A stretch of 35,198 bases of DNA. It comes from a virus. Below the pieces are notes generated by a model that was not told the origin of the DNA, did not search any database, and saw only the letters and a list, made by a program, of their open reading frames with translations. Both the position numbers and the translations under genes were made by a program. This document shows positions 21,882-29,161 of this stretch, piece after piece (within the stretch, counting starts at the first letter, position 1; the number at the start of each line of letters is the position of its first letter). The DNA lies in IMG/VR virus record IMGVR_UViG_3300027770_000143, positions 1 to 35,198 of that record. One strand, given 5' to 3'.

Positions 21882-21909
21882 CCCATGCGCCGCGGAATTG
21901 CGGCATGGG
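21882..21909 (-). promoter_or_regulatory. Leader hairpin/operator overlapping the Shine-Dalgarno
   Basis: CCCATGCCGC and GCGGCGCATGGG on the minus strand form a 10-bp stem with a 2-nt bulge and an AATTCC loop. The last three bases of the stem are part of the GGGAG Shine-Dalgarno of the gene at 21871. The transcription start predicted from the promoter falls inside the 5' arm, so it may act as a DNA operator instead. Confidence 0.4.
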
Positions 21910-21912
21910 TTC

Positions 21913-21940
21913 ATCATACAGGCACAACTAACAGTGTCAA
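21913..21940 (-). promoter_or_regulatory. Strong sigma70-type promoter of the second minus-strand operon
   Basis: Minus-strand -35 TTGACA (21940-21935), 16-bp spacer, -10 TATGAT (21918-21913). The -35 is preceded by AAAGTGC, matching the AAAGGGC before the other minus promoter. Directs transcription of the genes from 21871 down to 19630. Confidence 0.8.
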
Positions 21941-22159
21941 GCACTTTCGCAAAAAAGTTTGTAGTGAATGTTGGCAGGATGGAAAAGGGTTCCCTACAAA
22001 TAACTTTGGGCTTATGTCATGCGCACGCGCACGCAAACTGACCCCAATGTTCTTTGTGCCTAACCCTTTTTCGTCCGACGCATCTTCACGCAAAGCCTTG
22101 TGGTGATGTACTGCTACCCTGCCAATACTGTTAACCTAACACTAGTGGCCATGCTGCGG

Positions 22160-22250
22160 TGCAGCACTACGCTCGCGCTATGCGGCTATGCAGCACGCAT
22201 GACGCAGTGCAGCATTGTTGCGGTGCAGCATCTATGCGGCGGTGCAGCAC
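22160..22250 (+). repeat. Five TGCAGCA[C/T] repeats, candidate pac/terminase-binding site or origin
   Basis: TGCAGCAC or TGCAGCAT begins at 22160, 22189, 22208, 22224 and 22243. Three copies are preceded by GCGG(T), and the first forms a hairpin (TGCTGC-GGT-GCAGCA). Spacings are 29, 19, 16 and 19 bp. The array lies about 90 bp upstream of the small terminase gene, where binding sites for packaging initiation are commonly found. Function unproven; a replication origin or regulator site is an alternative. Confidence 0.6.
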
Positions 22251-22292
22251 GCAGGTAGCCGGGGGGTAGGTCCGAGCGAAGGGCCGTGACTG

Positions 22293-22325
22293 TTACGGTA
22301 CCCCCGTAAACAATTTTATTTTTTT
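22293..22325 (+). terminator. Weak terminator-like hairpin before terS
   Basis: TTACGG (22293-22298) and CCGTAA (22304-22309) form a 6-bp stem with a 5-nt loop, followed after 9 nt by seven T. The stem is short and the T run displaced, so termination is doubtful; it would insulate terS from upstream transcription. Confidence 0.3.
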
Positions 22326-22335
22326 GTGGTAAATT
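22307..22335 (+). promoter_or_regulatory. Candidate terS promoter giving a leaderless mRNA
   Basis: TAAACA (22307-22312), 17-bp spacer, TAAATT (22330-22335). The last base of the -10 is 7 bases from the A of the terS ATG (22342), where transcription would begin. No Shine-Dalgarno exists before terS, which fits leaderless initiation. Hexamers match the consensus at only 4 of 6 positions each. Confidence 0.4.
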
Positions 22336-22341
22336 CACCCC

Positions 22342-22761
22342 ATGCACCTCGTTGCCACCCCCACAACTTTCCGCAGTATCCCCGTAGTTGCCCGTGAGTT
22401 GCGTGCTACCCCCGAGGCACTAGAGGGTATATACGACGCTGCACGTCTCGGGCTGAAGGGTGACTCGCTTGCCCTTGCTGCCGGTATGTTGCCGAGTGAG
22501 TATCGGCGTCTCTGCCAAATGGACCCCATTGCCGAACTGGCAGAGCAGAAGGGTCGTGCAGATGCCGAGCTTGCTGTCAGCCGTACTGTGTACAGTGCTG
22601 CGGAGGGTGGGGATGCCAAGGCTGCGTTGTCGGTGTTGCAGCACCAGTATGGGTGGACTGCAAGGTCGGAGGTCAGCGTGGACGTGTATCAGAAGATAAG
22701 CATTGTCGCGGCATTAGAGGCCGCACAGGCTAGGGTCATTCAGGTGGAGGATGTCGCGTGA
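22342..22761 (+). CDS. terS: Terminase small subunit
   Basis: 139 aa. Helical protein with an HTH-like N-terminal half (EALEGIYDAARLGLKGDSLA, AAGMLPSEYRRLCQMDP) of the kind seen in phage small terminase DNA-binding domains. A central helix (AELAEQKGRADAELAVSRTV) precedes AALSVLQHQYGW, which resembles the LQ...LxxR/W segment common in TerS. A hydrophobic C-terminal helix follows. It recognises the packaging site and regulates the large subunit, which lies two genes downstream. The ATG has no Shine-Dalgarno. It overlaps the next gene by GTGA. Confidence 0.75.
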   Translation: MHLVATPTTFRSIPVVARELRATPEALEGIYDAARLGLKGDSLALAAGMLPSEYRRLCQMDPIAELAEQKGRADAELAVSRTVYSAAEGGDAKAALSVLQHQYGWTARSEVSVDVYQKISIVAALEAAQARVIQVEDVA

Positions 22762-23093
22762 ACAATCCGTATTTTGGCGGTATGCCTAACTACCAGATGC
22801 CTGTGTCGGGGAACAAGTATGGGCAAAATGCTATGGTCGCTCCCGGTGCGTATAGTGGTGACCCTTTTACTGTTGGTAGCGGTGGGGGTATGGGCTACGG
22901 TGGGGGCAATCCTGGCTTTGCATTCGGCGGTATGTCGCCGCAGTACATGATGGGGCAGTACGGTGGTTACCCGCAGATGGGTATGCAGCAGCACCCCCTC
23001 ATGCGTAACCGTGGTATGCGTCCGTTCCGTGGGCAGAATGCGCTGAACAGTATGTACGGGCAGATGCCGTCTCCTTACGCCTCTCTGGAGTAG
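22758..23093 (+). CDS. Gly/Met/Tyr/Gln-rich low-complexity protein
   Basis: 111 aa from GTG overlapping the terS stop. Composition is dominated by Gly, Met, Pro, Tyr and Gln with runs such as GGGMGYGGGNPGF and MMGQYGGYPQMGMQQ. No folded domain, membrane segment or catalytic motif is visible; it is probably disordered. It is placed between terS and a methyltransferase with an unusual extension, 3 nt before the latter. It might be a minor virion or packaging accessory. No family is recognised. Confidence 0.6.
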   Translation: MNNPYFGGMPNYQMPVSGNKYGQNAMVAPGAYSGDPFTVGSGGGMGYGGGNPGFAFGGMSPQYMMGQYGGYPQMGMQQHPLMRNRGMRPFRGQNALNSMYGQMPSPYASLE

Positions 23094-23096
23094 CGT

Positions 23097-24413
23097 ATGC
23101 CGCCGGGTACTCGTAATGCGTTAGTGCCTCCCTCGCCAAACTATCTTAGGGATGCTGGTGAACTTACTGGCGGCCTGTTGCGTGGTTCCTCTACCGCGCT
23201 TATGGGCGGTTTGCAGATGCGTGACCAACTGGCGCTAGATGCCTATAGGTCTCAGCAGGCAGGTAGTCTGCAAGGTGTGTACGCGGACGCTTGGCGTGCG
23301 GCACAGGAGGCTGCTGCCAACCCGTCTATGATTACGGACGCCGTTGGCAACTCACTACGCGGTATGTGGAACCGTGCCAAGTCCGGCCCTGCGGGGTTGG
23401 GTGAGGTGGTGGGTGAGAACATAGACCCGCGTAACTGGCTGAAGCCGCGTAAGGCCATTATGTCGCAAGCCGTGGAATCTACTGCCCGTCCTCGCGTAGC
23501 CACATGGTTTTCAGGTTCTCGCACAATGGAAAGTGCGTTGCCCGGCACTGAACACGTCATGGCGGTTGAGTACAACCCCAAAATCAACGAGTTTGCCAAT
23601 CAGTCGCACGGCACGGCTTTTCCTTCCCGCAGCGTTACTGACATAGACCCACAGGAACTGAAAGCGACTAATCCTGACTTGTTCCACGCGAGTCCTGTCT
23701 GCAAGAACTTTTCTGCTGCCAAAACCATGCGTGGCGCTACAGACCTTGACCGGCAAAGTGCTGAGTCGGTTGCCCGTGCTATTCGCGAGGCTACGCCGCC
23801 CGTAGTGACCGTAGAAAACGTTCCGCAATACGCGGACACTGCGTTGTTCAAGCACATCACGGATGCGCTGGATGCCAAGGGCTACAAGTGGGATGTGGTC
23901 ATTCACGACGCCGCCGACTACGGTGCGCCGCAGTCTCGCAAGCGAATGCTGCTGCGAGCCGTGCGTGAAGGTGAGTTGCCGCCTATGCCGCCCAAAACTG
24001 GCGGTAAGGATTGGTTTGGCGCGGTGTCGGACTTGCTGCCGGATGCGCCGGGGTCTGCCATTCCGCCTGTTGAGCGTCGGCGCTTGGATGAAATGATTGC
24101 CCGCGGTCAACTAGACCCAAACAAACCTATCATCACAATGGGCGGTAGCGGGTTCCGTAACACCTGGGCGGCATCCAACGCTGGTCAAGTTGCGCCTACA
24201 CTCAAGGCTGCTAACGAAAAGCCGCGCATCATCATGCCTGACGGCACGGTCAAAACCGTTACGGGTCGCATGATGGCTCGTCTCATGGGGCTGGGCGATG
24301 AAGTTGCCGTGCCTGATAGCCCCACGCTTGCCAAAACCGTGCTTGGTAATGGCATTTCCGGTGACGTTACCCGCAACCTGATTGCGCCGTTGCTGAACAG
24401 GCCTAAGCCGTAA
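23097..24413 (+). CDS. C5 cytosine DNA methyltransferase with ~130-aa N-terminal extension
   Basis: 438 aa. From residue 133 the methyltransferase fold is clear: motif I VATWFSGSRTMESALPG, motif II VEYNP (157-161), a motif IV variant HASPVCKNFSAAK with probable nucleophile Cys202, motif VI VTVENVPQY (237-245), motif VIII YGAPQSRKRMLLRAV, motif IX GRMMARLMGLGDE and motif X VLGNGISGDVTRNL. The residue before the catalytic Cys is Val, not the usual Pro; some phage C5 enzymes have such PxC variants. Residues 1-130 (LTGGLLRGSSTALMGGLQMR, AYRSQQAGSLQGVYADAW...) have no methyltransferase motif and look like a helical virion-protein segment. The gene lies between terS and terL and overlaps terL by one base. 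Confidence 0.82.
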   Translation: MPPGTRNALVPPSPNYLRDAGELTGGLLRGSSTALMGGLQMRDQLALDAYRSQQAGSLQGVYADAWRAAQEAAANPSMITDAVGNSLRGMWNRAKSGPAGLGEVVGENIDPRNWLKPRKAIMSQAVESTARPRVATWFSGSRTMESALPGTEHVMAVEYNPKINEFANQSHGTAFPSRSVTDIDPQELKATNPDLFHASPVCKNFSAAKTMRGATDLDRQSAESVARAIREATPPVVTVENVPQYADTALFKHITDALDAKGYKWDVVIHDAADYGAPQSRKRMLLRAVREGELPPMPPKTGGKDWFGAVSDLLPDAPGSAIPPVERRRLDEMIARGQLDPNKPIITMGGSGFRNTWAASNAGQVAPTLKAANEKPRIIMPDGTVKTVTGRMMARLMGLGDEVAVPDSPTLAKTVLGNGISGDVTRNLIAPLLNRPKP

Positions 24414-25936
24414 TGCAAGAGCCAAAGTACTCCTCGCAAGAGGAGCAACTGCTTATGAGCAAATTGTGGTCACCCGCACTTGCGAACGACCCAGAAGCCT
24501 TTGTTAACTTTGCTTTCCCGTGGGGTGAGAAGGGTACGCCGCTAGAACACTTCCGTGGTCCGCGTAAGTGGCAGCGGGACGTACTGCGTGACCTGAAGAC
24601 CCACATCGCGGCTAACGGTGGCAAGGTAGACTTTGACGTATTCCGCCTAGCGTTAGCCTCCGGACGCGGTATCGGCAAGTCTGCGCTGGTGTCGTGGCTC
24701 ATCCTGTGGATGGTGACCACCCGTATCGGGTCTACCGTCATCGTCTCGGCTAACTCGGAAGCCCAGCTTCGCTCGGTCACATGGGCGGAAATCACAAAGT
24801 GGCTGGCGATGCTGATAAACAGCCACTGGTGGGAGATATCGGCTACCCGCGTCATGCCCGCCAAGTGGCTGACGGAGTTGGTAGAGCGCGACCTGCGTAA
24901 AGGTACGCGCTACTGGTCGGTAGAAGGCCGCCTGTGGTCTGCGGAGAACCCCGATTCCTATGCCGGTGTGCATAACCACGACGGCGTTATGCTGATTTTT
25001 GACGAAGCCAGTGGTATTCCGGACGCCATCTGGGACGTTTCTCAGGGTTTTTTCACCGAGAACACGCCGCACCGCTTTTGGTTAGCGTTTTCCAACCCCA
25101 GACGCCCTACCGGCTACTTTTTTGAGTGTTTTGCCGCCAAACGAGCTTTTTGGAAGTCCAAAAACATCAACTCGCTGGATGTTGAAGGCACTGACCACTC
25201 CGTTTACAAGCAAATCATCGACGAATATGGTGAGGACTCGCCCCAGGCGAAGATTGAGGTGTACGGGGAGTTTCCGTCTGTCGGTGATGACCAGTTCATC
25301 CCCGCGCATTGGGTAGATGAGGCGTTCAAGCGCCCCCGGTGGAAGGATGAAACAGCCCCCGTGGTGATTGGCGTAGACCCCGCCCGTGGCGGCGCGGACT
25401 CAACCGTCATCGCTGTGCGCCAAGGCCGCGACATTATCGCCCTCAAGCGGTATTCCGGTGAGGACACCATGACGGTGGTTGGGCGGGTGATTGAGGCGAT
25501 TGAGGACTACCGGCCCGCGTTGGTCTGTATAGACGAGGGCGGGTTGGGCTACGGCATCCTTGACCGCCTAACCGAGCAGAAGTACAAAGTCCGTGGCGTC
25601 AACTTTGGCTGGAAGGCCAAGAATCCGGTGGCGTGGGGCAACAAGCGAGCGGAAATGTGGGGGGCAATGCGGGACTGGCTAAAGACCGCTTCCGTTAAGG
25701 AAGACCGCCAACTGAAGGCAGATTTGGTCGGCCCTACCAAGAAACCCAATTCTGCGGGTACAATATTCCTTGAGGGCAAGAAGGAAATGAAGGCACGGGG
25801 GCTGGCCTCACCGGACGCTGCCGACGCCATCGCAGTAACTTTTGCTTTCCCCGTGGCGCATCGGGAGTATACTGCGCGCAACCCCGTCCGAACCTATAGG
25901 GACGGCACTGTCTCCAATTCTTGGATGGGAAGTTAA
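24413..25936 (+). CDS. terL: Terminase large subunit (packaging ATPase/nuclease)
   Basis: 507 aa. ATPase: Walker A ASGRGIGKSALVSW (residues 82-95), Walker B GVMLIFDEAS (191-200), coupling motif around AFSNPRR. RNase H-like nuclease: VVIGVDPARGGADSTV with Asp322, LVCIDEGG with Asp374, and SPDAADAIAVTFAF with Asp468/471. Length and motif order are normal for TerL. It translocates DNA into the prohead through the portal and cuts it when the head is full. It starts with TAATG overlapping the methyltransferase stop, so production of the two is coupled. Confidence 0.95.
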   Translation: MQEPKYSSQEEQLLMSKLWSPALANDPEAFVNFAFPWGEKGTPLEHFRGPRKWQRDVLRDLKTHIAANGGKVDFDVFRLALASGRGIGKSALVSWLILWMVTTRIGSTVIVSANSEAQLRSVTWAEITKWLAMLINSHWWEISATRVMPAKWLTELVERDLRKGTRYWSVEGRLWSAENPDSYAGVHNHDGVMLIFDEASGIPDAIWDVSQGFFTENTPHRFWLAFSNPRRPTGYFFECFAAKRAFWKSKNINSLDVEGTDHSVYKQIIDEYGEDSPQAKIEVYGEFPSVGDDQFIPAHWVDEAFKRPRWKDETAPVVIGVDPARGGADSTVIAVRQGRDIIALKRYSGEDTMTVVGRVIEAIEDYRPALVCIDEGGLGYGILDRLTEQKYKVRGVNFGWKAKNPVAWGNKRAEMWGAMRDWLKTASVKEDRQLKADLVGPTKKPNSAGTIFLEGKKEMKARGLASPDAADAIAVTFAFPVAHREYTARNPVRTYRDGTVSNSWMGS

Positions 25937-25938
25937 TC

Positions 25939-26352
25939 ATGACCACGAATACCAAGCCAATCGGCGTTGCGTACGAAGACCAAAACATCATCGGCGCTGA
26001 CAAGATTTACTCTGACAGCGAATTTGGTTATACCGCCGCTGCACAGGGCACTGTCACGCAGGCCACCAGCAAGTCTACTGCTGTCACGCTGAACAAGTCG
26101 GCTGGTCGTATCACAATGAACGCTGCCAGCCTTGCTGCAACGACCAACGTGTCGTTCACGCTGAACAACTCGTTTATTAGTGCCAACGACATTGTTATTT
26201 TGAACATTTCTTCTGGCGCAACCGCTGCCTCGTACAACCTGTGGGTTGATGCGCTTGGCACCGGCACGGTGTCTATCACGCTGCGTAACACGACTGCTGG
26301 TGCGCTGGCTGAAGCGGTTATTGTTAACTTCGCCATCATCCACTGCGTGTAA
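25939..26352 (+). CDS. Putative virion decoration/structural protein
   Basis: 137 aa from ATG at 25939 (GGGAAG upstream); an earlier ATG at 25921 is within terL. C-terminal ~85 residues (GRITMNAASLAATTNVSFTL, then TAASYNLWVDALGTGTVSIT and LAEAVIVNFAIIH) form a beta-rich domain common in small phage structural proteins beside head genes. Located between terL and portal. Role in capsid decoration or head fibre is inferred. Confidence 0.6.
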   Translation: MTTNTKPIGVAYEDQNIIGADKIYSDSEFGYTAAAQGTVTQATSKSTAVTLNKSAGRITMNAASLAATTNVSFTLNNSFISANDIVILNISSGATAASYNLWVDALGTGTVSITLRNTTAGALAEAVIVNFAIIHCV

Positions 26353-26354
26353 GC

Positions 26355-28562
26355 ATGGCTGATACGGGCATGATTGGCGCAGAACGGGTTGCTAACAGCC
26401 CGTCCTCCCGTCGCAACAAGGATGACACGGACATCCTTGCTGTTGCCCGTACTCGCTTTACGCAAGCCATCTCGGCGTACAGCGACTCCCGTGAAGACGA
26501 ATTGGACGACCTGCGCTTCCTTGCCGCAAGCCCTGACAACCAGTGGCAGTGGCCCGCAGACGTCCTAGCGACCCGAGGGTCGGTGCAGGGGCAGACCATT
26601 AATGCTCGCCCCTGTCTGACCATCAATAAGCTGCCGCAGCACGTTCGTCAGGTCACCAATGACCAGCGGCAGAACCGGCCCTCGGGCAAGGTCATCCCCG
26701 TAGATGACAAGGCTGACCTGCAAGTTGCGGAAGTGTTTGATGGCATCGTGCGGCACATTGAGTACATCTCTGACGCCGACGTTGCCTACGACACCGCCTG
26801 TGACAACCAAGTCACCTACGGCGAGGGTTACATTCGCATACTGACCGAGTATTGCGATGAAAACACTTTTGACCAAGACATCCGCATTCAGCGCATCCGC
26901 AACTCGTTCTCCGTGTACATGGACCCCACCATCCAAGACCCCTGCGGGTCGGATGCCCAGTGGTGCTTCATCACGGAAGACCTGACCAAGGACGAGTACG
27001 AGCGGTTGTTCCCTGACGCTGAACCCATTTCGTCCATCATGACGCGGGGTATTGGCGACCAAGGGCTGTCGCAGTGGATTAGCGACAAGACCGTCCGTAT
27101 TGCCGAATACTTCTACATCGAGCATGAGCGCAAGACGCTTAACCTGTACCCCGGTAACGTGTCGGCCTTGCAGGGTTCGCCCGAGGCCAAGCGTGCGGAA
27201 GCAATGGGTATGCCCATCCTGCGCCAGCGCCAAACGGACGTAAAGACCGTGAAGTGGTGCAAGACCAACGGCTACCAGATTCTTGAGGCTCAGGACTGGG
27301 CTGGCGTGTCTATCCCCGTAGTCCGCGTGGTCGGCAACGAGTGGGAAATTGAAGGACGGATGTACGTTTCGGGCTTGGTGCGTAACGCCAAAGACGCCCA
27401 ACGTATGTACAACTACTGGGTTTCCCAAGAAGCCGAGATGCTTGCCCTTGCCCCGAAAGCGCCGTTTATTGGCTACGGCGGGCAGTTTGAAGGCTACGAG
27501 CAGCAGTGGAAGACTGCTAACACAAACAACTGGCCTTACCTTGAGGTCAACCCTGACGTTACGGATGGCTCCGGTAGCGTTATGCCGTTGCCGCAACGCG
27601 CCCAGCCGCCTATGGCGTCTTCGGGGCTGTTGCAGGCTAAGGCAGGCGCGTCGGACGACATCAAGTCCACCACAGGGCAGTACGACAGCAGCATTGGCGC
27701 TACGTCCAATGAGCGTTCGGGCAAGGCAATCTTGGCGCGTGAACGGCAAGGCGACACCGGCACATACCATTACGTAGACAACCTGGCTCGCGCCATCCGC
27801 TACGTCACGCGTCAACTCGTTGACCTTATCCCCAAGATTTACGACACCCAGCGAATTGCCCGCATCATCGGTATTGACGGCGAAACAAAGACCGCCAAGA
27901 TTGACCCGCAGCAGCCCATGCCTGTCCGCGAAATCGTGGACGAAAACGGCATCGTGATTGAGAAAATCTACAATCCGTCTGTCGGCAAGTACGATGTTTG
28001 CGTGACCACCGGCCCGTCGTACATGACCAAGCGTCAGGAATCAATGGAAGCCATGTCGCAGATTTTGCAGGGCAACCCGCAACTGTGGCAGGTGGCTGGT
28101 GACCTGTTCGTCAAGAACATGGACTGGCCCGGCGCTCAAGAGATGGCAAAGCGTCTGCAAAAGACCATTGACCCCAAGCTGCTTCAGGACAACGACGAGA
28201 ATCCTGCGTTGGAAGCCGCGAATCAGCAGATTCAGGCGATGGGGCAGGAGATGGAGCAGATGCACCAGATGCTCCAGAACGTACACAAGTCTATCGAGGC
28301 GCAGGAACAGCGTCGGATGGACTACGAGTCCGAAATCAAGGCGTACCAAGCCGAGACGCAGCGCATCAGCGCCGTGCAGGCCGGTATGTCGGAAGAGCAG
28401 ATTCAGGACATTGTGGCAGGCACTATTGCCGCCGCTATGCACACGGGCGACCTGATTGGCAATATGCCGGAGCAGCAGATGCCCGAGTTCAACGAAGGTG
28501 AGATGCCGATGCAGGGTGGCGAGATGCCCATGCAGCAGCCGCCACAGGAGATGATGCAGTGA
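26355..28562 (+). CDS. Portal protein, P22 gp1-like
   Basis: 735 aa, close to the 725 aa of P22 gp1. Characteristic parts: ARTRFTQAISAYSDSREDEL near the N-terminus, RPCLTINKLPQHVRQVTNDQ (~90-110), NQVTYGEGYIRILTEYCDEN, and RNSFSVYMDPTIQDPCGSDA, all typical of P22-type portals. The long C-terminal region is Gln/Met-rich and coiled coil (AANQQIQAMGQEMEQMHQML...), like the helical barrel of P22, and ends in repeated EMPM units. The dodecamer forms the DNA entry vertex. The GTG of the next gene overlaps the stop. Confidence 0.92.
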   Translation: MADTGMIGAERVANSPSSRRNKDDTDILAVARTRFTQAISAYSDSREDELDDLRFLAASPDNQWQWPADVLATRGSVQGQTINARPCLTINKLPQHVRQVTNDQRQNRPSGKVIPVDDKADLQVAEVFDGIVRHIEYISDADVAYDTACDNQVTYGEGYIRILTEYCDENTFDQDIRIQRIRNSFSVYMDPTIQDPCGSDAQWCFITEDLTKDEYERLFPDAEPISSIMTRGIGDQGLSQWISDKTVRIAEYFYIEHERKTLNLYPGNVSALQGSPEAKRAEAMGMPILRQRQTDVKTVKWCKTNGYQILEAQDWAGVSIPVVRVVGNEWEIEGRMYVSGLVRNAKDAQRMYNYWVSQEAEMLALAPKAPFIGYGGQFEGYEQQWKTANTNNWPYLEVNPDVTDGSGSVMPLPQRAQPPMASSGLLQAKAGASDDIKSTTGQYDSSIGATSNERSGKAILARERQGDTGTYHYVDNLARAIRYVTRQLVDLIPKIYDTQRIARIIGIDGETKTAKIDPQQPMPVREIVDENGIVIEKIYNPSVGKYDVCVTTGPSYMTKRQESMEAMSQILQGNPQLWQVAGDLFVKNMDWPGAQEMAKRLQKTIDPKLLQDNDENPALEAANQQIQAMGQEMEQMHQMLQNVHKSIEAQEQRRMDYESEIKAYQAETQRISAVQAGMSEEQIQDIVAGTIAAAMHTGDLIGNMPEQQMPEFNEGEMPMQGGEMPMQQPPQEMMQ

Positions 28563-28921
28563 AGCCTAACGAATTCGTGGGACTGCTGTTCCTTGCCCGT
28601 GATGTGGCGCACAGCACTCACCTGAACACCCGTTCCTACGCCAAGCACGTTGCGTTGCAGGAGTTCTACGAAAACATCGTAGACCTTGCGGACAAGTTTG
28701 CCGAAGCGTATCAGGGCTACCACGGGCTGATTGGCCCAATCTCCGTACCTGCCGCCAAGAAGACTTCCAACATCGTGGAATTCTTGCAGGGGCAGGTTGA
28801 GGACATTGAGACGGGTCGCTACAAGGTTTGTGACCGCGACAACACGCCTATTCAGAACATCATTGATGAAATCGTGGGGCGGTACTACGCCTCGCTCTAC
28901 AAACTTCGCTTCCTCGCGTAA
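28559..28921 (+). CDS. DUF5856-type helical protein
   Basis: 120 aa from GTG overlapping the portal stop. A four-helix-like sequence: HSTHLNTRSYAKHVALQEFY, then IVDLADKFAEAYQGYHG, and a C-terminal helix pair around IIDEIVGRYYASLYKLRFL. The pattern (H-x-N/W...K-SYAxHxAL...FYE...DLxDxFxEAYQG) matches DUF5856, found in many virulent phages. It resembles a degenerate ferritin-like bundle; no metal ligand set is obvious. Function not known. The next gene starts in its stop (TAATG). Confidence 0.75.
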   Translation: MKPNEFVGLLFLARDVAHSTHLNTRSYAKHVALQEFYENIVDLADKFAEAYQGYHGLIGPISVPAAKKTSNIVEFLQGQVEDIETGRYKVCDRDNTPIQNIIDEIVGRYYASLYKLRFLA

Positions 28922-29154
28922 TGAAGAGGTATATGTATTCAGATACGCCGATTGTAGACCTTAGGTCTGCAACGGAGTATTGGATACGGGACATTGGCGG
29001 CGGGGCTACCCCTCCGGCTACTGGCTTTACAGTGCTTGATTCTGCTGGCGCGTCGTACTCTGTAAGTCGCAACGTGTTAGACAGTCTCGGCGTGTCTTAC
29101 GCAGTTGGCGGCACTGTGCTGGCGTCTAACGGCACTGCTTACAACCCAATTTAG
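28921..29154 (+). CDS. Small repeat protein, putative fibre component
   Basis: 77 aa. The C-terminal half has three tandem ~14-residue repeats: VLDSAGASYSVSRN, VLDSLGVSYAVGGT and VLASNGTAYNPI. The N-terminus (YSDTPIVDLRSATEYWIRDI) is more usual globular sequence. Repeated VL[DA]SxGxxY units suggest short beta-strands stacked along a fibre. TAATG overlap with the upstream gene. No family known to me. Confidence 0.6.
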   Translation: MKRYMYSDTPIVDLRSATEYWIRDIGGGATPPATGFTVLDSAGASYSVSRNVLDSLGVSYAVGGTVLASNGTAYNPI

Positions 29155-29161
29155 GTAAGTC

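Larger units (their letters stand above)
21941..22341. other. Non-coding region before terS
   Basis: About 400 bp with no convincing gene. It holds a sequence with two Cys codons pairs at ~21962-22050 that has no start codon, five TGCAGCA repeats, a GC-rich stretch at 22258-22266, a short hairpin with a following T run (22293-22325), and a promoter-like element abutting the terS ATG. Confidence 0.7.

Noticed and set aside
21789-22106. Plus-strand 105-aa open frame with a CSECW... Cys pair
   Set aside because: Most of it lies antisense to the gene at 21578-21871 and the promoter; the Cys-containing part (after 21959) has no start codon or Shine-Dalgarno. At best a remnant of a zinc-knuckle gene.
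22160-22250. CRISPR array
   Set aside because: The TGCAGCA repeats are only 7-8 bp with irregular 16-29 bp spacing, unlike CRISPR repeats.
26565-27815. 416-aa minus-strand open frame opposite the portal gene
   Set aside because: Antisense shadow of a clearly recognised portal gene; no motif or Shine-Dalgarno, composition follows the portal codons.
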